Assembly: GCA_964587625.1 (NCBI GenBank) | Contig: CAZPLU010000006.1 | Span: 1 to 64,000, forward strand | DNA from: DAOPZJ01 sp964587625 | GTDB lineage: Bacteria; Bacillota; Clostridia; Oscillospirales; JAKOTC01 | Direction of reading: 5' to 3' | Length of the DNA: 64,000 bases | In this document: one piece after another, positions 51,088 to 60,534 of the stretch | Layout: each line of letters starts with the position of its first letter | Position numbering within the stretch: the first letter of the stretch is position 1 | Notes under the pieces: generated by a model | Databases searched by the model: none | Told to the model about the DNA's origin: nothing | The model's input: the letters and a program-made list of their open reading frames with translations, nothing else | Made by a program: the position numbers and the translations under genes

Positions 51088-54000
51088 CCCGAGGTTTCAT
51101 CAACGGCATCGCAGACCTCGAAAAATGCAAAACAGATTACGTTGAATTTACGGCAAAACACAGCCATCAGGTTTTGATCTGCAGCGGAGCCGGCTGCGTG
51201 TCGTCGAACTGCGGCGCCGTAAAAACCGCCGTGACCGAAGAAGTCGCCAAGCTCGGCTTGCAAAAACAGGTATTGGTTCGTGAAACCGGGTGTATGGGCA
51301 CCTGCGCCGTCGGCCCGGTCATGCTCATATTGCCCGAGCGGATTTTTTATACGGAACTCACGCCCGATACCGCGCGCAATATCATCAAAAGCCATATCGT
51401 TCACGGAAAAATCCTGAGCGGACACACCTTTTTCGACAACACCCTGAAAAAGCACATTCCGAAAATCGACGACATCGGATTTTTCAGGGAACAGGTGAAA
51501 ATCGCACTCCGGAACTGCGGCATCATCGAATACGCAAACGCGGATGCCTACATAGCGCGCGGCGGTTATTTTTCCGCGATGAAGGTCATCGGCGAAAAGG
51601 ATCGAAAAAAAATCATCGACGAAGTGAAAAAATCCGGACTCAGAGGCCGCGGGGGCGCGGGTTTTCCGGCGGGGGTCAAATGGGAGGCCGGTTACAATGC
51701 GCCGGGCGACGAAAAGTATATCATCTGCAACGCCGACGAGGGCGACCCGGGCGCTTTTATGGACAGGAGCATTTTGGAAGGCGATCCCCACAGCGTGATC
51801 GAGGGTATGATCATCGGCGGGTATGCGATCGGCGCCAATATGGGCTATGTCTATGTCCGGGCTGAATATCCCATCGCGGTGGAACGGCTGGAAAACGCGC
51901 TCAAAGAAGCGCGCAGCCGCGGAATCTTAGGGGAAAAATGCCTTGGGAGCGATTTCAAATTCGACATTGAAATCCGCATCGGCGCGGGCGCGTTTGTATG
52001 CGGCGAGGAGACCGCTCTGTTGTCTTCGGTAGAGGGGAAAAGAGGGGAACCCCGGCAAAAACCGCCGTTCCCGTTCCAGGAAGGTCTGTTCCGAAAACCG
52101 ACCATCATCAACAATGTCGAGACCCTCGCCAATATTCCGGCGATCATCCAAAACGGCGGGGAGTGGTATACCCAATACGGCACGCCGAAAAGCAAAGGCA
52201 CAAAGGTCTTCGCGCTGGCCGGTGACATCACGAACACGGGCATCATCGAAGTGCCCGTCGGCAAACCCCTCGGCGATATCCTGTTCAACATCGGCGGGGG
52301 AATGCTCCACAGCAAAAAATTCAAAGCGGCTCAGATCGGCGGGCCGTCGGGCGGCTGCATCACGCAGGCAAACCTGAATACCCCCACCGATTACGAATCG
52401 ATTTCAAATCTCGGCGCGATCATGGGCTCGGGCGGTCTGATCGTGATGAACGAGGATACCTGCATGGTCGATACCGCCAGGTTTTTCATGGATTTTATCC
52501 GCGACGAGTCCTGCGGAAAATGCACCGCTTGCCGTGTCGGGACCAAGAGAATGCTCGAAATATTAGAGCGCGTCACAAAAGGCGAGGGCCGGGAGGGCGA
52601 CATCGAGCTCTTGGTGGAGCTGGGTGAGGCCGTCAAAGACACCGCGATGTGCAACCTCGGGCAAACCGCTCCGAACCCCGTTTTGAGTACGATCAAAAAC
52701 TTCCGCGAAGAATATGAGGAGCACATCAAAAAGGGCTATTGCAGGGCCGGCGTCTGTTCCGACCTGTTCCTCTCGCCGTGCGAAAACACCTGCCCCGCAA
52801 ACATCAATATCCCGGGTTACCTCTCCCTTGTCGCGTCCGGACGATTCATCGACGCCTACAATCTCATCCGCCGCGAAAACCCGTTCCCGGCTGTTTGCGG
52901 CAGGATCTGCACACACCCGTGCGAGAGCAAATGCCGGCGCGGCACAGTCGACGAGGCGGTTGCCATCTGTGATTTAAAGCGCTATGTCGCCGATTTTGCG
53001 TACAAGAACGAGAAATCAGCCGCCAACGACATCGTGATCCCCAAAAACGGAAAAAAGATCGCGATTGTCGGCGCGGGCGCCTCGGGTCTCACCTGCGGAT
53101 ACTACCTCGTGCGCCTGGGCTATGACGTCGATGTCTATGAGCAGCAGCCGATCGCCGGAGGCATTCTCGCATACGGCATTCCCGAATACCGGCTGCCCAA
53201 ACAAGTGCTCGCCCACGAGATCGATTTGATCGTGCAGGCCGGCGTAAAAATCTATCTGAACACGGAAATCGGCAAGAATGTCTCCTTCCGCGAGCTTCAG
53301 CACAGGTATGACGCCGTCTATGTCGCGACCGGCACGCAAATCCCCCAAAAAGCCGACATCCCGGGCGAAAACCTCACGGGCGTAATCCACGGAATCAATT
53401 TTTTGAAAGACGTCAACCTGTGCAAGCCGCTGGCCATCGGCGATACCGTGGCGGTCATCGGCGGCGGCAACACCGCGATTGACGCGGCTCGGACGGCGCT
53501 GCGGCTCGGCGCGCAAAAGGTCATGATCCTCTACAGGCGAACCGTCGACGCCATGCCCGCCTCCCAAACCGAGATTGACGAGGCCTTGGAAGAAGGCGTC
53601 GAGCTCATCGAAATGGTCACACCGGTGAAATTCATCGGGGGCAAGAACGGCGCCGTGACGAAAGTGGAATGCGTCAAAATGAAATCCGGTGAATTCGACA
53701 GCCGCGGCAGGAGAAAATCCGTGCCGGTCGAGGGTTCCAATTTCTCCATCGACGTCGACACGGTCATCCCGGCGATCAGCCAATATTCCGATCTCCCCTT
53801 TATCAAGAAAACCGAGATCAGCACGACCAAATGGGGCAGTTTTGTCATCGATACCGAGACAATGATGACCACGATGGACGGCGTGTTTGCCGGGGGAGAC
53901 GTCGCAAGAGGCCCCGATACGGTGATACAGGCCATCGCGGACGGCAAAAAAGCGGCCCAATCCATCGACCGATTCCTCGGCGGCGACGGCGTGCTCAACA

Positions 54001-54191
54001 AGGGACTTCCGATCGAATTCGACAGCGCCGGCGATCAGGATGAAGTCAGCGAGCTGGAGCGGTTCCCGATCCGGACATTGGCGCTGGAAAAACGCAGGGG
54101 CTCCTTCGAGGAGGTCAACCTCGGATATCACAAACTGAGGGCGATAGCGGAGGCGATGCGCTGTCTGCACTGTGAAAGAAGACAGGGGTGA
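51084..54191 (+). CDS. hydB: NuoF-like hydrogenase subunit fused to a GltD-type NAD(P) oxidoreductase
   Basis: A 1035-residue fusion. Residues ~25-120 are a [2Fe-2S] thioredoxin-like domain (ICSGAGCVSSNCG, ETGCMGTCAVG). Residues ~150-550 are NuoF: NADH site GRGGAGFPAGVKW, FMN site DEGDPGAFMDRSILEGDPH, and a [4Fe-4S] motif SCGKCTACRVGT. From ~560 a GltD-like part follows: CENTCPANINIPGYL and CGRICTHPCESKCRRG, then FAD motif GAGASGLTCGYYL and NADPH-type motif IGGGNTAIDAARTAL. Usual HydB proteins instead end in a ferredoxin domain. The fusion suggests use of a second pyridine nucleotide. It overlaps no residues with hydA, which begins six bases on. Confidence 0.88.
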   Translation: MTRGFINGIADLEKCKTDYVEFTAKHSHQVLICSGAGCVSSNCGAVKTAVTEEVAKLGLQKQVLVRETGCMGTCAVGPVMLILPERIFYTELTPDTARNIIKSHIVHGKILSGHTFFDNTLKKHIPKIDDIGFFREQVKIALRNCGIIEYANADAYIARGGYFSAMKVIGEKDRKKIIDEVKKSGLRGRGGAGFPAGVKWEAGYNAPGDEKYIICNADEGDPGAFMDRSILEGDPHSVIEGMIIGGYAIGANMGYVYVRAEYPIAVERLENALKEARSRGILGEKCLGSDFKFDIEIRIGAGAFVCGEETALLSSVEGKRGEPRQKPPFPFQEGLFRKPTIINNVETLANIPAIIQNGGEWYTQYGTPKSKGTKVFALAGDITNTGIIEVPVGKPLGDILFNIGGGMLHSKKFKAAQIGGPSGGCITQANLNTPTDYESISNLGAIMGSGGLIVMNEDTCMVDTARFFMDFIRDESCGKCTACRVGTKRMLEILERVTKGEGREGDIELLVELGEAVKDTAMCNLGQTAPNPVLSTIKNFREEYEEHIKKGYCRAGVCSDLFLSPCENTCPANINIPGYLSLVASGRFIDAYNLIRRENPFPAVCGRICTHPCESKCRRGTVDEAVAICDLKRYVADFAYKNEKSAANDIVIPKNGKKIAIVGAGASGLTCGYYLVRLGYDVDVYEQQPIAGGILAYGIPEYRLPKQVLAHEIDLIVQAGVKIYLNTEIGKNVSFRELQHRYDAVYVATGTQIPQKADIPGENLTGVIHGINFLKDVNLCKPLAIGDTVAVIGGGNTAIDAARTALRLGAQKVMILYRRTVDAMPASQTEIDEALEEGVELIEMVTPVKFIGGKNGAVTKVECVKMKSGEFDSRGRRKSVPVEGSNFSIDVDTVIPAISQYSDLPFIKKTEISTTKWGSFVIDTETMMTTMDGVFAGGDVARGPDTVIQAIADGKKAAQSIDRFLGGDGVLNKGLPIEFDSAGDQDEVSELERFPIRTLALEKRRGSFEEVNLGYHKLRAIAEAMRCLHCERRQG

Positions 54192-54196
54192 ATGAT

Positions 54197-56215
54197 ATGG
54201 TAAATTTGACGATTAACGACATTCCGTTATCGGTACCCGAGGACACGACGATCATCGAAGCGGCAAAGACCGTCGGCATCGCCATTCCGAATTTGTGTTA
54301 TCTTGAAAAAGCCCATGCGTTCGGGGCGTGCAGAATCTGCGTCGTCGAGGTGCGGGGCGCCAAAACCCTGATCCCGTCGTGCATCACAAAGGTCTGTGAG
54401 GGCATGGCGGTGCAGACGAATTCCCAGCGTGTCCGCAGCGCCCGGAAAGTGCTTTATGAATTGCTCCTCTCCGACCATTCACAGGACTGCCTGAGCTGCA
54501 AGCGCAACCAGGACTGTCATCTCCAAAAACTCGGAAAGACCCTCGGCGTCGAAGCCACCCGCTTCGGGGGGGAGCGATCCGAATGTAAAATCGACATATC
54601 CGTGGCGATCACCAGGGACACGTCCAAATGCGTTTTATGCAGACGGTGCGTCACGGCCTGCAACGAGGTACAGGGCGTCGGCATCCTCAATGCCCAAAAC
54701 CGGGGCTTCAAGACGACCGTCGGCCCCGCGATGGAGCTTGCGCTCGGCAGCGTGAACTGCGCGTTCTGCGGCCAATGCACCGTCGTATGCCCCGTCGGCG
54801 CACTGAAAGAGACCGACGCCGTGCAGCGGGTCTGGGACGCGATCAACGACAAAACCAAACGCGTGGTCGTGCAAACCGCTCCGGCGGTCAGAGTCGCCAT
54901 CGGCGAGGAGTTCGGCTATGAACCGGGCGCCCGCGTCACGGGCAAGCTTGCCGCCGCGCTGCACGCGCTCGGCTTTGACGATGTGTTCGACACCAACTTC
55001 ACGGCCGACCTGACCATTTTGGAGGAGGGCACCGAATTCCTGACAAGGGTCAAAAATGCCCTGACCGGAGAAGGCGCGACGCTCCCGATGATCACAAGCT
55101 GCAGCCCGGGCTGGATCAAATTCATCGAACACTCCTACCCCGACCGACTCAATCATCTGTCGACATGCAAATCGCCGCATACGATGCTCGGCGCGCTGGT
55201 CAAATCCTATTACGCGGAAAAGATCCGCGTCCATCCCGAAGATATCTTCGTGGTCTCCGTGATGCCCTGCACCGCCAAAAAATTCGAAATTGCCCGCGCG
55301 GAGATGAAAAACAACGGCTTGGCAAATGTGGACGCCGTGTTGACAACCCGGGAATTGGCAACGATGATCAAAGAGATGGGACTGGATTTCGCCAACCTCA
55401 AGGATCGCGAATATGACAACCCGCTCGGCGTGTCCACCGGCGCCGCGGATATTTTCGGCCTCACGGGCGGCGTCATGGAAGCCGCGCTGCGCACGGTTTA
55501 TGAAGTCGTGACGGGACGTGAATTGCCTTTTGAGGATCTGCACGTCGCGCCCTTGGTCGGATTCGACCGCGTCAAGGAGGCCTCAATCACCATCACCGAT
55601 CCCAAAGAGGCGTACCAATTCCTCAAAGACGTCACGGTGAAAGTTGCGGTGACAAGCGGATTGAAAGGCGCGAATCAATTGATGGCGCAAATCGCGAAGG
55701 GCGAATCCCCGTACCATTTCATCGAAGTGATGGGCTGCCCCGGCGGCTGTATCATGGGCGGCGGACAGCCGCGCTCCGAAGATCCCGATATCAAAAACAA
55801 GCGGCTCGGCGGATTATACGATGAAGATGAGGACAAAACGCTCCGGAAATCCCATGAAAACCCCTTCATCATATCGTTGTATAAGGACTATTTGGGTCAA
55901 CCGAACGGTCACAAGTCCCATGAGCTGCTGCATACGAGTTATGTCCGGCGCGGAACCCGCAACGAACTCACCGCCGAAAGATTCGAGATCCGGCAAAAAG
56001 AACCGAAACCGGCCCGCAAAGCCGTTGTCCGCGCCCCGGGAAAAACCGCCCCGGACGCAGTGCAATCCGAGCGGATCGGCAAAGAGGCGACGGATTCACT
56101 CAAGCTGATCGCCGTTTCATCCGAAAACGCGCGGTTGAAGAACGAGCTTGCCGACACGCTTGAAACCGTATCGATCCTCAAGCAGGTCATCGCCGACTAC
56201 GCCAAGAAAAAATAG
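54197..56215 (+). CDS. hydA: [FeFe] hydrogenase catalytic subunit
   Basis: A 672-residue hydrogenase. ATG 54197 is preferred, six bases behind AGGGGTGA; a GTG at 54188 overlaps the hydB stop. N-terminal [2Fe-2S] (CYLEKAHAFGACRIC), His/Cys cluster region (HSQDCLSCKRNQDC) and two [4Fe-4S] motifs (CVLCRRCVTAC, CAFCGQCTVVC) precede the H-cluster. H-cluster motifs are TSCSPGW, VMPCTAKKFE and EVMGCPGGCIMGGGQP; the first differs from the classical TSCCPGW. After the normal end (ELLHTSYV) there are ~85 extra residues: a basic Pro/Ala-rich linker and a coiled-coil-like helix ending DYAKKK. It makes or consumes H2. Confidence 0.92.
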   Translation: MVNLTINDIPLSVPEDTTIIEAAKTVGIAIPNLCYLEKAHAFGACRICVVEVRGAKTLIPSCITKVCEGMAVQTNSQRVRSARKVLYELLLSDHSQDCLSCKRNQDCHLQKLGKTLGVEATRFGGERSECKIDISVAITRDTSKCVLCRRCVTACNEVQGVGILNAQNRGFKTTVGPAMELALGSVNCAFCGQCTVVCPVGALKETDAVQRVWDAINDKTKRVVVQTAPAVRVAIGEEFGYEPGARVTGKLAAALHALGFDDVFDTNFTADLTILEEGTEFLTRVKNALTGEGATLPMITSCSPGWIKFIEHSYPDRLNHLSTCKSPHTMLGALVKSYYAEKIRVHPEDIFVVSVMPCTAKKFEIARAEMKNNGLANVDAVLTTRELATMIKEMGLDFANLKDREYDNPLGVSTGAADIFGLTGGVMEAALRTVYEVVTGRELPFEDLHVAPLVGFDRVKEASITITDPKEAYQFLKDVTVKVAVTSGLKGANQLMAQIAKGESPYHFIEVMGCPGGCIMGGGQPRSEDPDIKNKRLGGLYDEDEDKTLRKSHENPFIISLYKDYLGQPNGHKSHELLHTSYVRRGTRNELTAERFEIRQKEPKPARKAVVRAPGKTAPDAVQSERIGKEATDSLKLIAVSSENARLKNELADTLETVSILKQVIADYAKKK

Positions 56216-56277
56216 CCGCGCCGACGGGAACCGTATCAAAAACAACACGAACCCGGATTGCGCCCATACCCGCTTCG

Positions 56278-56310
56278 TATTCCACCCCCGCCTCCCGCGG
56301 GGGTGGAATA
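56278..56310 (+). terminator. hairpin downstream of the hydrogenase operon
   Basis: A perfect 14-bp stem TATTCCACCCCCGC with its inverse around CTCCC, 63 bases after hydA. There is no T-run, so termination is uncertain. Confidence 0.5.
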
Positions 56311-56337
56311 CGCCTATGATGCCGCTTTGCATCGCGG

Positions 56338-56366
56338 TTGCAAACACCCGGCGGTTTGTGTATAAT
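56338..56366 (+). promoter_or_regulatory. promoter of the response-regulator gene
   Basis: TTGCAA, 17 bases, TATAAT, about 120 bases before the start codon. Confidence 0.55.
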
Positions 56367-56488
56367 TATGTATGCCGCTATCATTCCAACGATGGCAATT
56401 TGCCGTTAAACCGTTGTTCGCGTTCAAATTCCGTCATGTGCGCCGCCGGAGAACCCGGCGCGCCGCCGTATTCTGGGAGGTATTGTTC

Positions 56489-57160
56489 ATGAGTGAAACC
56501 AGGTTGCTTGTTGCGGATGACAACCCCGAAATAAGGCGCATTGTCAAAACGCACGCGGAGAACCGGGGATATACCTGTGATGAGGCGGCGGACGGAATCG
56601 CCGCGTTCAAACTGTTTAAACGCATCGACTACCAACTGATCCTCCTTGACACGGATTTGCCCGAACTCGACGGAATCAACGTCTGCCGCCAAATTCGCAA
56701 ATCATCCGGCATTCCGTTGATTTTCTTCTCCGAAAAAAACGAGGAGAAGATCAAGTTGACGGCTTTCGAGGCCGGCGGAGACGATTACGTCATCAAGCCG
56801 TTTTCGCCGCTCGAATTGATGGCGCGCATCAAGGTGTTCTTATACCGCAACAGCGGGCAGCGCAACCATAAACTCAACTTCGGCGGTCTTTTTATCGACA
56901 CCGTCTCCCGCGCGGTTTATGTGGATGACAGGGCCGTGCAGTTCACCCCCAAGGAATATGATCTGCTGGTGTTTTTGACCCAAAACCCGAATAAGGCCTT
57001 CCCGAGGGACACATTGCTCAATGAGGTCTGGGGAGTCGATTTCATCGGATTCGACAGGACGGTGGACACGCACATCAAAAAGCTCCGCGACTTGATTCAC
57101 CCGTACCACGACTATATCGAAACCGTCTGGGGCTTTGGATATAAATTCGTCATTAAATGA
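56489..57160 (+). CDS. OmpR/PhoB-family response regulator, orphan
   Basis: A 223-residue two-domain regulator; ATG 56489 has GGGAGG upstream, and the longer frame has no such site. The receiver domain shows VADDN, the phosphorylated Asp in LILLDTDLPELDG, and the Lys in YVIKPFSPLEL. The C-terminal winged helix shows FTPKEYDLLVFL and VDTHIKKLRDLI...VWGFGYKF. No histidine kinase is next to it. It lies between hydA and nadE with its own promoter; a link to redox control is only a guess. Confidence 0.9.
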   Translation: MSETRLLVADDNPEIRRIVKTHAENRGYTCDEAADGIAAFKLFKRIDYQLILLDTDLPELDGINVCRQIRKSSGIPLIFFSEKNEEKIKLTAFEAGGDDYVIKPFSPLELMARIKVFLYRNSGQRNHKLNFGGLFIDTVSRAVYVDDRAVQFTPKEYDLLVFLTQNPNKAFPRDTLLNEVWGVDFIGFDRTVDTHIKKLRDLIHPYHDYIETVWGFGYKFVIK

Positions 57161-57186
57161 CACGCGGTGTTTTTTGCATAATAATA

Positions 57187-57195
57187 TGGTATAAT
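57187..57195 (+). promoter_or_regulatory. extended -10 promoter of nadE
   Basis: TGGTATAAT about 70 bases before the start, without a good -35 box. Confidence 0.45.
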
Positions 57196-57268
57196 GTTTG
57201 CGGCGGGATGAAAAACTCCCCCGCCTGTTCGTAAAATAGAAACCTGTCTGAAAAGGATGGTTGTTACG

Positions 57269-59236
57269 ATGTTTGATTTTTTCCGAGCCGCATGCGCCGT
57301 CCCGCTTGTCGGCGTGGGCGATGTCGATGCCAACCTGAATCAAATTTTATCGAAAGCGCAGCAGGCAAAAGAGGCAAAGGCCGACTTGCTGGTGTTTCCC
57401 GAATTGAATTTAACCGGCTACTCCTGTGCCGATCTGTTTTTTCAAAAGGCGCTGCTTGCCGAGGCCAATCAAGCGCTCGTACAGATTTTAAAACAATCTC
57501 TCTCATGGGATTTCACAACGGTGCTCGGCCTGCCCGTCGCCATACAAAACCAGCTCTATAACTGCGCGGTCGTCATCACAAACGGCAGGATCGACGGCGT
57601 CGTGCCCAAGACCTTTTTGCCCAACTACAACGAATTTTACGAGCGCAGATGGTTTTCGACTTCGTGTGATTTCAAAGAAAAAACCCTGCCCTCCGCGCTG
57701 CTCGACCTTCCCGAGCAATATGACGTCCCCGTCGGAAGAGACCTCGTTTTCAACTTGAACAATCGCCTGCGGTTCGGCGTCGAAATCTGCGAAGACGTCT
57801 GGACGCCGATCCCTCCGAGTACGTTTTTGGCGTTGGGCGGCGCGGAATTGATCGTCAACCTCTCCGCCAGCAACGAGGTCATCGCCAAGCATGAATACCG
57901 CCGCGACCTGGTCAAACAGCAGTCGGCGCGCACTTTTACGGCTTATGTCTATTGTTCGGCCGGCGGCACCGAATCGACCACAGACCTCGTTTATTCCGGA
58001 CATTCGATGATCGCCGAAAACGGCTTGTTGTTAAAGGAAAACGAACAGTTGATCGACACCGATTACCTGCTCTGCTCGGACATTGACCTCGGCAAAATCC
58101 GCGCCAACCGCATGAGAAACAAGAATTTCAAAGACAGCGCCGCTCTTTACGGCATCCATGAACCCGTCCGCACCGTCAACTGCGCCGCCGCCAAAAGCGA
58201 TTTCCACGGCGACGGAACGCTGTATCCCATGCGCAATCTGCCGTTCGTCCCCGCTTCGCGGCAGGACTGCCTTGAGCGCTGCCTGAGCATCTTCCGGATG
58301 CAGGTCGCGGGCTTGAAAAAACGCCTCGACCACACCAAGTGCAAAGCCGTCGTCGGCGTCTCCGGCGGTCTCGATTCCACGCTTGCCCTGCTGGTCAGCG
58401 TCGAGGCCATGCGGGAGTTGAAACGGCCGCTCTCCGACGTGGTCGGCATCACAATGCCCGGCTTCGGCACCTCCGACCGCACCTATCGCAACGCGCTCGA
58501 ACTGATGAAGACGCTCGGCGTCACCTGTAAGGAGATCGACATTCGGCAGGCCTGCGAACTGCATTATCAAGATATCGGCCACGATATCGAGAAGCGTGAC
58601 CTGACCTATGAAAACGCCCAGGCCCGCGAACGCACGCAGGTGCTGATGGATGTCGCCGGCCAAATCGGCGGGCTCGTCGTCGGCACCGGCGACCTCAGCG
58701 AGCTCGCGCTCGGCTGGTGCACCTACAACGCCGACCATATGAGCATGTACAATGTCAACGCGGGTCTCCCCAAGACCCTGATCCGCTGGATGATTGACGG
58801 CGTCATTCAATACAATATTTTCGAATCGAGCACCGCGGTGCTCAGGGACATCCTCGACACCCCGATCAGCCCCGAGCTGCTGCCGCCCGACGAAAACGGA
58901 CAAATCGCGCAGCAGACCGAGGACATCGTCGGCCCCTACGCGCTGCACGACTTTTTCCTCTACCATATGTTGCGCTTCGGCTTCGAGCCCGAAAAAATCT
59001 TTTATCTGGCCGCTTTGGCGTTCAAGGACGATTTTGACCGAAAGACGATTTTGAAATGGCTGAGGGTCTTTTATACGCGGTTTTTCTCGCAGCAGTACAA
59101 GCGCAGCTGTCTGCCCGACGGCGTCAAGGTGGGCAGCGTCTCCCTGTCCCCGCGCGGCGACTGGAGAATGCCCTCCGACGCCTCCGCCGAATTGTGGCTC
59201 AGGCGAATCACGGCGCTCGAAGCGCAGATTCAATAA
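57269..59236 (+). CDS. nadE: glutamine-dependent NAD+ synthase
   Basis: A 655-residue two-domain enzyme. ATG 57269 is used (AAGGATGG about 8 bases upstream; the ATG at 57257 overlaps that site). The N-terminal nitrilase-like glutaminase has LLVFPELNLTGYS, the lysine in VPKTFLPNYNEFYE, and Cys in FGVEICEDVW. The C-terminal synthetase has the PP-loop VVGVSGGLDSTLALL and GTGDLSELALGWCTYN. It amidates nicotinic acid adenine dinucleotide with glutamine nitrogen. The length matches the bacterial glutamine-dependent form. Confidence 0.95.
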   Translation: MFDFFRAACAVPLVGVGDVDANLNQILSKAQQAKEAKADLLVFPELNLTGYSCADLFFQKALLAEANQALVQILKQSLSWDFTTVLGLPVAIQNQLYNCAVVITNGRIDGVVPKTFLPNYNEFYERRWFSTSCDFKEKTLPSALLDLPEQYDVPVGRDLVFNLNNRLRFGVEICEDVWTPIPPSTFLALGGAELIVNLSASNEVIAKHEYRRDLVKQQSARTFTAYVYCSAGGTESTTDLVYSGHSMIAENGLLLKENEQLIDTDYLLCSDIDLGKIRANRMRNKNFKDSAALYGIHEPVRTVNCAAAKSDFHGDGTLYPMRNLPFVPASRQDCLERCLSIFRMQVAGLKKRLDHTKCKAVVGVSGGLDSTLALLVSVEAMRELKRPLSDVVGITMPGFGTSDRTYRNALELMKTLGVTCKEIDIRQACELHYQDIGHDIEKRDLTYENAQARERTQVLMDVAGQIGGLVVGTGDLSELALGWCTYNADHMSMYNVNAGLPKTLIRWMIDGVIQYNIFESSTAVLRDILDTPISPELLPPDENGQIAQQTEDIVGPYALHDFFLYHMLRFGFEPEKIFYLAALAFKDDFDRKTILKWLRVFYTRFFSQQYKRSCLPDGVKVGSVSLSPRGDWRMPSDASAELWLRRITALEAQIQ

Positions 59237-59322
59237 TTCCCTTTATTCCCCTCCTTGGAGGGGTGGCACGAAGTGCCGGGGTGGTTTCATTTCTCGTAGG
59301 GCGGGACGACCCGGCCCGCCGA

Positions 59323-59345
59323 GCGGGCGAACAATGTTCGCCCGC
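59323..59345. repeat. intergenic palindrome downstream of nadE
   Basis: GCGGGCGAAC-AAT-GTTCGCCCGC, within a 340-base gap without genes. The surrounding GTAGGGCGGGACGACCCGG resembles the repeat at 22740-22860. Confidence 0.6.
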
Positions 59346-59531
59346 GCTGAGCATCCGCATTAATGCTGTGTCAATAATCCATCATTATAAAAAACTTCAG
59401 CCCCGCGGCAAGGACGCTTGTCCTCTGGATTGCTTCGTCTGCGTGAGGTGAACCCCCGCACTTTCCCCGCAAAGACGATTTTTATCTCTGCGGGGAAACG
59501 AACTGCGGCATTCCGCCCTACATTGAATACA

Positions 59532-59567
59532 AGAGCCGGTTTCCGCATGGAAACCGGCTCTCTTTTT
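59532..59567 (+). terminator. terminator between nadE and the nitrilase gene
   Basis: AGAGCCGGTTTCC-GCAT-GGAAACCGGCTCT followed by CTTTTT on the plus strand. It lies 13 bases from the end of the convergent minus-strand operon and may serve both. Confidence 0.8.
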
Positions 59568-59579
59568 ATAAAGAATGTT

Positions 59580-60524
59580 TTATTGTTTTTTCCCCAACGA
59601 ATCCCCTCTCGCCTTGATCGACCTTGCGAAATAGTCGTCGAGCGGCTCGATTTCAAATTCGGCCGTCATGTCGGCGGCACAAACGCCGTCGGTCTCGCTC
59701 GTGACCAGCACGCTGCCCATGTACCCCGGGTCGAAGATTTTGACCTTTGCGCCGTATTTTTGTTTAAGCGCCCGCAGCTTTTCGAAATTGTAATCCATGT
59801 GCGCCACTGCATAATCCAAATTGATTGTCGCGATGACGTGCTTGGTATAATTGGTCGAGGCGGCGAGCAAAACGCCCTGCGGTGAAATAATCTGGCACGG
59901 CGGCCCCGCGACGGCGCTGACCAGATACGACCGGCAGGAATACGCCCAGACGTTTTGCATCATCCCGCCGTGGTACATCGAAGAAAACACCAGCAGGTCG
60001 GGCGGCGTCTTTTGGTAACGCGCGCGCAACTCGTCGAAATTCAAATCGAAGCAGATGATCCCGCCGACCGTGCCGAAATCGGTCTTGACGAGCGCGATCT
60101 CGCGCCCGTATTCGACTTTTCCCTCCGAATGCTCGGTGACCATCAAATAATTTTTGTCGTAAATACCGTCAATGCCGCCTTTACGGTTGATGAACTGAAT
60201 CGAGTTGCGCAGCGTCCCGTCTGGCAGCGCGCGGGTGGCCGAATAGGCGATGTTGCAACGGTTTTCGCGCGCAACGTCCATGAAATGATCGCGGAAACGG
60301 TCGCCGCGCGCCTCGTAATAAGCCGTGCGCCGCTCCGGCGTCAGGTATCCGGGCTGGTCGCAGGCCTCGGGCAGCACGATCAAATCGGGCTTGTCGGTTA
60401 AAACGTCCGAGAGCAGCCCGTCCCAGTAGTCCATCATGTCTTGAACACAGCGGTTTATTTCCATGTTCGGGTCGACTTCGCGCCGCGCGGGGCCGACCGC
60501 GCTGATTTTTACATACCTCGCCAT
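59580..60524 (-). CDS. nitrilase-superfamily carbon-nitrogen hydrolase
   Basis: A 314-residue hydrolase with the Glu-Lys-Cys triad: E in LIVLPEACDQPGY, K in GIYDKNYLMV, and C in GGIICFDLNFDEL. It probably hydrolyses an amide or carbamoyl group of a small molecule in the cytoplasm. It is the last gene of a four-gene operon with two sugar-type dehydrogenases and an enolase-superfamily enzyme, so its substrate may be an amide of a sugar acid or an N-acyl compound. GGGGG lies upstream of its start, 10 bases after the previous stop. Confidence 0.8.
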   Translation of the reverse strand: MARYVKISAVGPARREVDPNMEINRCVQDMMDYWDGLLSDVLTDKPDLIVLPEACDQPGYLTPERRTAYYEARGDRFRDHFMDVARENRCNIAYSATRALPDGTLRNSIQFINRKGGIDGIYDKNYLMVTEHSEGKVEYGREIALVKTDFGTVGGIICFDLNFDELRARYQKTPPDLLVFSSMYHGGMMQNVWAYSCRSYLVSAVAGPPCQIISPQGVLLAASTNYTKHVIATINLDYAVAHMDYNFEKLRALKQKYGAKVKIFDPGYMGSVLVTSETDGVCAADMTAEFEIEPLDDYFARSIKARGDSLGKKQ

Positions 60525-60534
60525 TCCGTACCCC

